From contig JAMWZF010000053.1 of the NCBI GenBank assembly GCA_024304875.1, forward strand, positions 1 through 5,901: 5,901 nucleotides of DNA, in the 5' to 3' direction. This DNA is from Paracoccaceae bacterium. GTDB lineage: Bacteria; Pseudomonadota; Alphaproteobacteria; Rhodobacterales; Rhodobacteraceae. Below the pieces are notes generated by a model that had not been told where the DNA came from, searched no databases, and saw nothing but the letters and a program-made list of their open reading frames with translations. Below, piece by piece: positions 1-4,861 of this stretch; within the stretch, counting starts at the first letter, position 1; each line of letters opens with the position of its first letter. The position numbers and the translations under genes were made by a program.

Positions 1-749
1 ATTGGCAGGAAGGCGTTGTTGATCCCGTGCCGGTTCGGCAGCCCGAAGGAGATGTTGGACGCGCCGCAGGTCGTGTTCACGCCGAGTTCGTCCCGCAGAC
101 GGCGGACCAGGGTAAAGACCTGCAAACCGGCGGTGCCCATCGCGCCGATCGGCATGACAAGCGGGTCCACGACGATGTCATGGGCCGGGATGCCGTAGTC
201 GGCGGCGCGCTGGACGATCTTCTTGGCGACGGCGAAGCGGACCTCGGGGTCCTCGGAAATCCCGGTGTCGTCGTTCGAGATCGCCACCACCGGCACGTTG
301 TATTTCTTGACCAGCGGCAGGACGAGCTCCAGCCGCTCCTCCTCGCCGGTGACCGAGTTCAGCAGCGGACGGCCCTCGGCGGCGGCAAGGCCGTTCTCCA
401 GCGCGCCGGGGACCGACGAGTCGATGCACAGCGGCACGTCCACCACGGCCTGCACCTTCTCGATCAGCTGGCGCATCAGCTCGGGCTCGACGAAGTTGTT
501 GTCGGCATAGCGCGGGTCCTCGGCCATCTTGTTGGAGAAGACGGCGCCCGAGTTGATGTCGAGCACGTTGGCGCCGCAGGCGACCTGCGCCAGGGCGTCG
601 GCCTCGACGCGGGAGAAATCGCCGCGCTCCAGCTCCTCGTTCAGGATCTTGCGGCCCGTGGGGTTGATCCGCTCGCCGATGACGCAGAACGGCTGGTCAA
701 AGCCGATCACGGCGGTTTTCGTTTTCGACTCGACCGTGGTGCGGGTCAT
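1..749 (-). CDS. Methyltetrahydrofolate:corrinoid methyltransferase (pterin-binding, DHPS-like fold), C-terminus cut by window edge
   Basis: The minus frame is open from ATG at 749 to the left edge, giving 249 residues without a stop. It is a cytosolic TIM-barrel pterin-binding protein of the MtrH/AcsE/CmuB/MetH-middle-domain class, which moves a methyl group between a corrinoid protein and tetrahydrofolate. Visible motifs: VIGERINPTGRK at about 23-34, DINSGA at 64-69, CIDSS with D110, NSVTGE with N131, VDPLVMPIG with D195, and SNISFGLPNR with N232. The D110-N131 and N131-D195 spacings (21 and 64) equal those I recall for the folate-binding Asp75, Asn96 and Asp160 of Moorella AcsE, and N232 would match Asn199. 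It lacks dihydropteroate synthase context, so true FolP is unlikely. It overlaps the phosphatase gene by 4 bases (ATGA) and has a good Shine-Dalgarno. In this operon it probably loads methyl groups from a corrinoid protein onto folate for MetF. The corrinoid partner is not in view. Confidence 0.9.
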   Translation of the reverse strand, partial: MTRTTVESKTKTAVIGFDQPFCVIGERINPTGRKILNEELERGDFSRVEADALAQVACGANVLDINSGAVFSNKMAEDPRYADNNFVEPELMRQLIEKVQAVVDVPLCIDSSVPGALENGLAAAEGRPLLNSVTGEEERLELVLPLVKKYNVPVVAISNDDTGISEDPEVRFAVAKKIVQRAADYGIPAHDIVVDPLVMPIGAMGTAGLQVFTLVRRLRDELGVNTTCGASNISFGLPNRHGINNAFLP

Positions 750-1402
750 GCGGCTTCTCCCTTGATGCGTGAAAGGACGCCGGCCAGGCCGGGGTCCGTG
801 AAGTCCTGTAGCGTGATGTCGGCGCCCGCGGCGCGCAGCTCCGCGTCGGTCAGGCCCGAGCGGATGCCGACGGTGTAGGCGCCGGCGGCAGCGGCGGAGC
901 GGACGCCCGAGGGGCTGTCCTCGAAGGCGATGCAGTCGCGGGCGGCGACGTCCAGCTGGCGCATCGCCTCGGCATAGGGGTCCGGGTGCGGCTTGCCCCG
1001 GGCACATTCCTCGCCGATGACGATGACGTCGAAGAAGTCCCGCGCCCCGATCGCACCCAGCATCGCCTCGGCGTTCAGGCGCATGGCGTTGGTCACGACG
1101 GCGCGGTCCCAGCCCTTGACGGCGCAGGTCTCGAGCAGCTCCATCACCCCCGGCATCGCCGGAAAGGGGCGGGGCAGGCGGCGGCGGAACTCGGCTTCCT
1201 TGGCCTCGGAGAGTCCTTGAGCGTCCTCCTCCGGCAGCCATTCGGCAAAGAAATCCGCGTTCAGCCGGCCGTGGACGTTCGCCATGTAGAAGGCCTCGTC
1301 GACCTCGATCCCGTAGGGGCGCATCATGTCGGTAAAGACCGCGCGGTGGATCGCGTCGGTGTTCAGCATGGTGCCGTCGAGGTCGAAGAGAAGCGCGGGC
1401 AT
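746..1402 (-). CDS. HAD-superfamily phosphatase (beta-phosphoglucomutase/phosphoglycolate phosphatase-like), 218 aa
   Basis: A soluble Mg-dependent haloacid-dehalogenase-type hydrolase. All four motifs are visible: motif I DLDGT at 7-11 (nucleophile D7, acid/base D9), motif II VVTN with T104, motif III K137 in GKPHPDP, and motif IV ED at 161-162. The segment between motifs I and II (about residues 15-85) fits a helical C1 cap, as in subfamily I phosphatases and phosphomutases. The start at 1402 is chosen because it places the DLDGT motif at the usual extreme N-terminus. The open frame extends upstream to 1822, but that stretch is a shadow of metF. The start shares one base with the metF stop (TGATG) and has no clear Shine-Dalgarno, so translational coupling to metF is likely. 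The 3' end overlaps the methyltransferase start by 4 bases. The substrate cannot be read from sequence. The context suggests a housekeeping or repair phosphatase for the C1 pathway, which is inference only. Confidence 0.9.
   Translation of the reverse strand: MPALLFDLDGTMLNTDAIHRAVFTDMMRPYGIEVDEAFYMANVHGRLNADFFAEWLPEEDAQGLSEAKEAEFRRRLPRPFPAMPGVMELLETCAVKGWDRAVVTNAMRLNAEAMLGAIGARDFFDVIVIGEECARGKPHPDPYAEAMRQLDVAARDCIAFEDSPSGVRSAAAAGAYTVGIRSGLTDAELRAAGADITLQDFTDPGLAGVLSRIKGEAA
757..763 (-). promoter_or_regulatory. Ribosome-binding site of the methyltransferase gene
   Basis: On the minus strand AAGGGAG lies 7 bases before the ATG at 749, inside the end of the phosphatase gene. It supports this start, so translation need not rely only on coupling through the ATGA overlap. 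Confidence 0.6.
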
Positions 1403-2322
1403 CAGGCCGTGGCTACCGCGGGCTGACCCGAAGCGCCACCGTTCTCGCGCACCCACTCGGCAGTCGCCTTGATCCCGCCGAGGGGGAAGAAGTGGACCTG
1501 CTCGATCCCGAAGTCCGGGTTGGCGGCCTTGTGGGCGGCGAGGTCCGACAGGACCTCGGTCGGCTCGTAGGGCAGCAGCAGCTTGGTGACGTCCATCGCC
1601 CGCTTCTGCAGGACCTTGAGCGAGGGGCCGACGCCGCAGGCTATGGCGAACTTGATCAGGGTCTGCAGCTTGGCCGGGCCGGCGATGCCGATGTGGACGG
1701 GGATGGTGACCCCGGCGGCCTGAAGGCCCTCCACCCACTTGATGATCGGGCCGGCGTCGAAAGCGAACTGCGTGGCGATCGCCATCTTGGCATCCGTCGT
1801 TTCGGAGAATTTCTGTTTCCACATCAGGGCTTCGGTGACGTTCTTCACGCCGCCGTCCGGGTCGATGTCCTTGTTGCCCTCGGGGTGGCCGGCGATGTGC
1901 AGGCGGGTGAAGTCGGCAAACAGGCCGCTTTCGATCAGCTGGATCGACGAGTCGAACTCGCCGTTCGGCGAGGCCATGCCGCCGCCCAGCAGCAGGGCCG
2001 AGGTGACGCCGGCCTCGCCCCGGTAGCGGGCGATCAGCTCGGCCACCGCGGCACGGGTGGTCAGGACCCGGGCGGGGAAATGCGGCATGACCTCGAAGCC
2101 CTCGCGCGCGATGCGGGCGGCGGTCTGAACCATCTCGTCGTCGGTCGTGCCGTCGATATGGGCGATGTAGACGCGGGTGCCCTCGGGCAGGATCTCGCGG
2201 AAGCTCTCCACCTTGGCGGCGGTGCGGGGCATGACCTCGATGGAATAGCCGGACAGGAAGGACTCCAGCGAACCGCTGGCCGGGCGTGCGGCCTCCTTGC
2301 GCCGGAAGTTGAGAAGGGCCAT
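1402..2322 (-). CDS. metF: Methylenetetrahydrofolate reductase (MetF family), divergent 306-aa form
   Basis: A flavin-dependent enzyme interconverting 5-methyl- and 5,10-methylene-tetrahydrofolate. Support: SIEVMPR at 27-33 carries the expected catalytic Glu (E29, like E. coli E28 in its EFFPP motif); GHPEGN at 145-150 matches the flavin-site H-PE segment; TQFAFDA at 184-190 matches TQFFFD, with the substrate-binding Gln at 185; and IPVHIGIAGPAKLQ at 207-220 matches the VPGILP region. The length is normal for bacterial MetF (about 290-310). It differs from E. coli MetF in having LLGGG near 111-115, where the LRGD segment with Asp120 is expected. The start at 2322 has an excellent AAGGAG. It lies 26 bases after the small 'virulence factor' gene and overlaps the phosphatase gene by one base. 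Next to a corrinoid:folate methyltransferase it probably runs in the oxidative direction (methyl-THF to methylene-THF), as for the metF genes of chloromethane or O-demethylation clusters. It may not be the methionine-biosynthetic copy. Confidence 0.9.
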   Translation of the reverse strand: MALLNFRRKEAARPASGSLESFLSGYSIEVMPRTAAKVESFREILPEGTRVYIAHIDGTTDDEMVQTAARIAREGFEVMPHFPARVLTTRAAVAELIARYRGEAGVTSALLLGGGMASPNGEFDSSIQLIESGLFADFTRLHIAGHPEGNKDIDPDGGVKNVTEALMWKQKFSETTDAKMAIATQFAFDAGPIIKWVEGLQAAGVTIPVHIGIAGPAKLQTLIKFAIACGVGPSLKVLQKRAMDVTKLLLPYEPTEVLSDLAAHKAANPDFGIEQVHFFPLGGIKATAEWVRENGGASGQPAVATA

Positions 2323-2328
2323 CAGCGT

Positions 2329-2334
2329 CTCCTT
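2329..2334 (-). promoter_or_regulatory. Strong ribosome-binding site of metF
   Basis: The minus strand reads AAGGAG six bases before the ATG at 2322, within the 26-base gap after the upstream gene. It fixes the metF start and suggests the reductase is translated efficiently on its own. Confidence 0.7.
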
Positions 2335-2348
2335 GAGCCGGGACAGGG

Positions 2349-2645
2349 TCAGGCCCGCCCGTCGTTGTCGATCAATGCCCGCAGGCGGGCGGCGTCATAC
2401 TCGGCATCGAGCTTGGCAAGCCAGGCCTCGGCCGCCTCGTCGTCGGTGCCGGGGGCCTCGAAGGGCTCCCCCTTGCGCCATTCGGCAAGGTAGGCGTCGG
2501 TCTCGGCGGCCCCGGTCTTCATCGCGGCGCGGTCGATCGCCTGCTCGAACCGCTCGGGCAGGGGCCGCTTGGCCGCCCGGCGTCCCTTGCCGACGATGAC
2601 CTGTGCGGGGATGTCCCGCCAGTAGACGATGGTGACCTGGGCCAT
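2349..2645 (-). CDS. Small 'virulence factor'-family protein (PF13769-like), likely C1-operon accessory protein, 98 aa
   Basis: A 98-residue soluble protein with no signal peptide, no membrane segment and no cysteine. The N-terminal signature VTIVYWRDIPAQVIVGKG (4-21) followed by RRAAKRPLPERFEQAIDRAA is what I recognise as the domain databases' 'virulence factor' family, seen in many alphaproteobacteria. The C-terminal half (about 48-98) is acidic and Ala/Glu/Asp-rich and looks helical. The ATG at 2645 is used because the conserved VYWRDIPAQ signature follows at once. A modest AAAGAG lies 6 bases upstream. It is the first gene of the minus-strand operon and sits 26 bases before metF. Its molecular function is unknown to me. 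The family name comes from a domain label and nothing here suggests virulence. The operon position points to a role with MetF or the corrinoid methyltransferase system, such as a small subunit or chaperone, which is inference. Confidence 0.8.
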   Translation of the reverse strand: MAQVTIVYWRDIPAQVIVGKGRRAAKRPLPERFEQAIDRAAMKTGAAETDAYLAEWRKGEPFEAPGTDDEAAEAWLAKLDAEYDAARLRALIDNDGRA

Positions 2646-2711
2646 GCTGCACTCTTTGTTCCAAGGCCGCTTCTACGCGGCGTGGCGCAGGGGACGCGGA
2701 TCATTTTCGAC

Positions 2712-2759
2712 ATGCGCGCGGGCCTGAGCGACGTGATGCGACACCGGGCCCGCGCACAT
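2712..2759 (-). repeat. 13-bp inverted repeat in the leader of the C1 operon (stem-loop, 22-base loop)
   Basis: Arms 2712-2724 and 2747-2759 are complementary over 13 positions with one exception, C2715 opposite A2756. In plus-strand RNA that is a C-A mismatch. In minus-strand RNA it becomes a G-U pair, so all 13 pairs form only in the transcript of the minus-strand operon. The structure ends 66 bases before the start codon at 2645, where a 5' leader would be. No run of T follows on either strand, so it does not look like an ordinary terminator. It may be a leader RNA element, an attenuator part or a protein-binding site. I do not recognise a known riboswitch consensus in it. Confidence 0.55.
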
Positions 2760-2801
2760 CCGTCTGGTTAGGCGTCCCGGGCGCCGGGGGCCAGCCGTCC
2801 C

Positions 2802-2823
2802 CGCTTGAAAAAGCGTCATGACG
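2802..2823. promoter_or_regulatory. GAAA-loop hairpin overlapping a perfect 10-bp palindrome (possible operator)
   Basis: Positions 2802-2815 read CGCTT-GAAA-AAGCG, a 5-bp stem closed by a GNRA-type loop in plus-strand RNA. The last two bases begin CGTCATGACG (2814-2823), a perfect 10-bp palindrome whose flanks extend the symmetry partly (A2811 and A2812 against T2826 and T2825). It lies in the divergent intergenic region, 43 bases before the -35 proposed for the phosphatase gene, and could bind a dimeric regulator of either operon. No regulator can be named from sequence alone, and short palindromes occur by chance. Confidence 0.3.
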
Positions 2824-2865
2824 ATTCTGAGCCGGGCCCGATGCGGCCTGCGACCCCGACACAGC

Positions 2866-2894
2866 TTGCTTGTTGGCCGGGGGGTGCATATCAT
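2866..2894 (+). promoter_or_regulatory. Candidate sigma-70-type promoter for the phosphatase-rlmE operon
   Basis: TTGCTT (2866-2871) and TATCAT (2889-2894) are separated by 17 bases. The -10 box matches TATAAT at five of six positions. The -35 keeps only TTG. The -10 lies at the start of a noticeably A/T-rich patch (2887-2911) in an otherwise GC-rich region. Transcription would start near 2901, giving a leader of about 26 bases that contains the ribosome-binding site. Confidence 0.4.
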
Positions 2895-2912
2895 CATACT
2901 TAACTCGAAATC

Positions 2913-2918
2913 AGGAGG
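2913..2918 (+). promoter_or_regulatory. Ribosome-binding site that sets the phosphatase start
   Basis: A perfect AGGAGG sits 8 bases before the ATG at 2927. This decides against the in-frame TTG at 2870, which would add 19 residues and would place the proposed promoter inside the coding region. Confidence 0.75.
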
Positions 2919-2926
2919 GCGCACCC

Positions 2927-4039
2927 ATGGCGCCCAGGCGTCCCAAAGGTGCGGGCGCGTTCCCGAAACCGGTCGAAAGCCCCGCGCCGACCCCGCCCGA
3001 TCCGGATACGCTCTACGCGGCGCTGGATCTTGGCACAAACTCGTGTCGCATGCTGATTGCCCAGCCGAAGGGCAACCAGTTTCATGTGATCGACAGCTTT
3101 TCCAAGTCGGTGCAGCTCGGCCAGGGTCTGGAAGGCACCGGCCGGCTGTCGCGCTCGGCCATGGGCCGGACCTTGGGCGCGATGCGGGTCTGCACCCAGA
3201 AGCTGCGCCGTCACGGCGTCACGCGTATGCGCCTGGTGGCAACCGAGGCCTGCCGGCGGGCCAGGAACGGCGCGCGGTTCCTCGGCCAGATCCGGCAGGA
3301 GACCGGGCTGAACCTCGAGATCATTCCGCCCGAGGAAGAGGCCCGCCTCGCCGTCATCTCCTGCGCGCCGCTGGTCTCGACCAAGACCGAGCAGCTGCTG
3401 GTGGTGGACATCGGCGGGGGCTCGACCGAGCTGGTCTGGATCGACCTCACCAAGGTGCCCCGCGCCGACCGTCCCCGCGCGATCATGCGCCTGCACGCCG
3501 GCTTTGGCGCCGACCCCGGCCCGTTCCCGGCGGCCAAGGTGGTGGACTGGATCAGCGTCCCTCTCGGCGTCGCGACCCTGCGCGACCAGTTTTCGGACGT
3601 CGATGACGACAGCGCCCGCTTTGCCCTCATGTCCTGGTTCTTCGAGGAGAACCTGGCCGAATTCACCCCCTACGACGCCGTCCAGGCCAAGGAGGGCTTC
3701 CAGATCATCGGCACCTCGGGGACGGTCACGACCGTCGCCGCCTCGCACCTGGGCCTGCGCCGCTACGACCGCAACAAGGTCGACGGCCTGCGCATGACCT
3801 CGGACCAGATCGACGCGGTGATCCGCGAATACCTCACCCTCGGCCCCAAGGGCCGCCGGTCGGACCCGCGCATCGGGGCGGACCGGCAGGCCCTGATCAT
3901 GTCGGGCGCCGCGATCCTCCAGGCCCTCATGCGAATCTGGCCGACCGACCGGCTGACCGTCGCGGACCGGGGTCTGCGCGAAGGTCTGCTCTATGCGCAG
4001 ATGAGCGCGGACGGGGTGCTGGAGGAGGGGGCCTATTGA
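2927..4039 (+). CDS. Ppx/GppA-family phosphatase (exopolyphosphatase / guanosine pentaphosphate phosphohydrolase), 370 aa
   Basis: A cytosolic enzyme of the ASKHA fold (sugar kinase/actin/Hsp70) that releases phosphate from polyphosphate and/or converts pppGpp to ppGpp. Visible elements: LYAALDLGTNSCRMLIA at 29-45 (first phosphate loop), IIPPEEEARLA at 132-142 (the EEA segment that carries the catalytic Glu in Ppx), VVDIGGGSTELVWI at 159-172 (second phosphate loop), IIGTSGTVTTVAA at 260-272, and the family ending RGLREGLLY at 348-356. Residues 1-27 are a Pro-, Lys- and Arg-rich, probably disordered extension. At 370 residues it lacks room for the C-terminal HD-like domain of the roughly 500-residue E. 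coli Ppx and GppA, so it is essentially the two-lobed catalytic core. Sequence cannot settle Ppx versus GppA activity. It is first in an apparent two-gene operon with rlmE, 32 bases downstream. Confidence 0.92.
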   Translation: MAPRRPKGAGAFPKPVESPAPTPPDPDTLYAALDLGTNSCRMLIAQPKGNQFHVIDSFSKSVQLGQGLEGTGRLSRSAMGRTLGAMRVCTQKLRRHGVTRMRLVATEACRRARNGARFLGQIRQETGLNLEIIPPEEEARLAVISCAPLVSTKTEQLLVVDIGGGSTELVWIDLTKVPRADRPRAIMRLHAGFGADPGPFPAAKVVDWISVPLGVATLRDQFSDVDDDSARFALMSWFFEENLAEFTPYDAVQAKEGFQIIGTSGTVTTVAASHLGLRRYDRNKVDGLRMTSDQIDAVIREYLTLGPKGRRSDPRIGADRQALIMSGAAILQALMRIWPTDRLTVADRGLREGLLYAQMSADGVLEEGAY

Positions 4040-4071
4040 CGGCCCTCACCCCGACGCACTAGGCGCTGCGC

Positions 4072-4791
4072 ATGGCAAAGACACCACGCAAATCCTCGGG
4101 CCGCGGGCAGCGGGACCTGACCGTCAAGGTCAAGACGGCGCGGGGGCGCAAGCTCTCCTCGACGCTCTGGCTCCAGCGGCAGCTCAATGATCCGTATGTT
4201 AAACGCGCCCAGGCCGAGGGGTTCCGCGGCCGCGCCGCCTTCAAGATCCTCGAGCTGGACGACAAGTACCGCTTTCTCGTCCCCGGCGCCCGCGTCGTCG
4301 ACCTCGGCTGCGCGCCTGGCGGCTGGTGCCAGGTCGCGGTGAAGCGGTGCAACGTCCTTGGCGAGAAATCTGGCAAGGCCCAGGGCCGCGTCATCGGCGT
4401 CGACCTGCAGGAGGTGGAGCCGATCGCGGGGGCCGAGATCCACCAGCTCGATTTCCTCGACGAGGGGGCCGACGACAAGGTGAAGGAGTGGCTTGGCGGC
4501 ACGGCGGACGTCGTGATGTCGGACATGGCCGCCTCGTCCTCGGGCCACAAGCAGACCGACCACCTGCGCATCATCGCGCTCTGCGAGGCGGCGGCCTACT
4601 TCGCCTTCGACGTGCTGGAGGAGGGCGGGACCTTCGTCGCAAAGGTGCTGGCCGGCGGGGCAGAGGGCTCGCTTCAGCATCTCCTCAAGCAGCGGTTCGA
4701 GAAGGTGGCGAACGTGAAGCCGCCGGCGTCGCGGTCGGATTCGTCCGAGAAGTTCGTGGTGGCCACCGGATTCCGGGGACGCGAGGCGTAA
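4072..4791 (+). CDS. rlmE: 23S rRNA (uridine-2'-O-)-methyltransferase RlmE (FtsJ/RrmJ), 239 aa
   Basis: An S-adenosylmethionine-dependent enzyme that methylates the 2'-OH of the A-loop uridine equivalent to U2552 of E. coli 23S rRNA, a late step in 50S assembly. The K-D-K-E catalytic tetrad is complete: K58 in RAAFKILELD, D151 in VMSDMA, K191 in FVAKVLAGG and E226 in SSEKFVVA. The D-K and K-E spacings of 40 and 35 match E. coli D124-K164-E199. The SAM-binding motif VVDLGCAPGGWCQVA is at 75-89. Compared with E. coli RlmE (about 209 aa) it has a longer basic N-terminus (residues 1-30, Lys/Arg-rich, probably rRNA-contacting) and about 7 extra residues near 94-105 (VLGEKSGKAQG). The start at 4072 has only a weak AGGCG upstream, consistent with coupling to the preceding gene 32 bases away. 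The stop is at 4789-4791. Confidence 0.95.
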   Translation: MAKTPRKSSGRGQRDLTVKVKTARGRKLSSTLWLQRQLNDPYVKRAQAEGFRGRAAFKILELDDKYRFLVPGARVVDLGCAPGGWCQVAVKRCNVLGEKSGKAQGRVIGVDLQEVEPIAGAEIHQLDFLDEGADDKVKEWLGGTADVVMSDMAASSSGHKQTDHLRIIALCEAAAYFAFDVLEEGGTFVAKVLAGGAEGSLQHLLKQRFEKVANVKPPASRSDSSEKFVVATGFRGREA

Positions 4792-4831
4792 GCCTGTCGG
4801 CCCCGGTCAGGGACCTCTCTGCGCCGCGAGA

Positions 4832-4855
4832 CCCCGGGTCGGGCCCGGTCCGGGG
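4832..4855. terminator. Possible GC-rich hairpin between convergent genes
   Basis: CCCCGG (4832-4837) is complementary to CCGGGG (4850-4855). An alternative inner stem pairs CCGGG (4834-4838) with CCCGG (4844-4848). It lies in the 70-base gap where rlmE and tupA run toward each other, a natural place for a bidirectional terminator. No T-tract follows on either strand, so an intrinsic terminator is uncertain and Rho-dependent ending is equally possible. Confidence 0.3.
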
Positions 4856-4861
4856 CGGTCT

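Noticed and set aside
1..749. Dihydropteroate synthase (FolP) for folate biosynthesis
   Set aside because: It shares the fold and pterin motifs, but the SNISFGLP motif, the spacing of the Asp/Asn folate ligands and the neighbouring MetF fit a methyl-THF:corrinoid methyltransferase.
27..878. Long plus-strand open frame (283 codons) across the methyltransferase and phosphatase region
   Set aside because: The product is low-complexity, rich in Gly, Arg, Asp, His and Val, with no recognisable motif. The opposite strand encodes two clear enzyme families. It is a shadow typical of GC-rich DNA.
1403..1822. Upstream extension of the HAD phosphatase frame to 1822
   Set aside because: The added residues are an out-of-frame reading of metF. 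The DLDGT motif sits at residue 7 when the ATG at 1402 is used, as expected for the family.
1492..2493. Plus-strand open frame of 333 codons opposite metF and the small first gene
   Set aside because: It is an antisense shadow of metF with shadow-like composition, no Shine-Dalgarno and no family resemblance.
2646..2830. Known riboswitch (cobalamin, SAH, SAM/SAH or THF) in the leader of the C1 operon
   Set aside because: I could not find a B12 box, the SAH core, the SAM/SAH core or a THF consensus. A fragment around GCTCAGGCCCG vaguely recalls the SAH motif, but the paired GAGGAGCG-type segment is missing.
2870..2926. TTG start 19 codons upstream for the Ppx/GppA gene
   Set aside because: The perfect AGGAGG at 2913-2918 precedes the ATG at 2927, and a plausible promoter overlaps the would-be extension.
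2673..3038. Minus-strand open frame of 121 codons in the intergenic region
   Set aside because: Its composition is Arg/Pro-rich and it overlaps the promoter and start of the phosphatase gene on the other strand. No family is recognisable and it has no convincing ribosome-binding site.
2900..3748. Minus-strand open frame of 282 codons opposite the Ppx/GppA gene
   Set aside because: It is an antisense shadow. The sense strand has a strong ribosome-binding site and complete family motifs.
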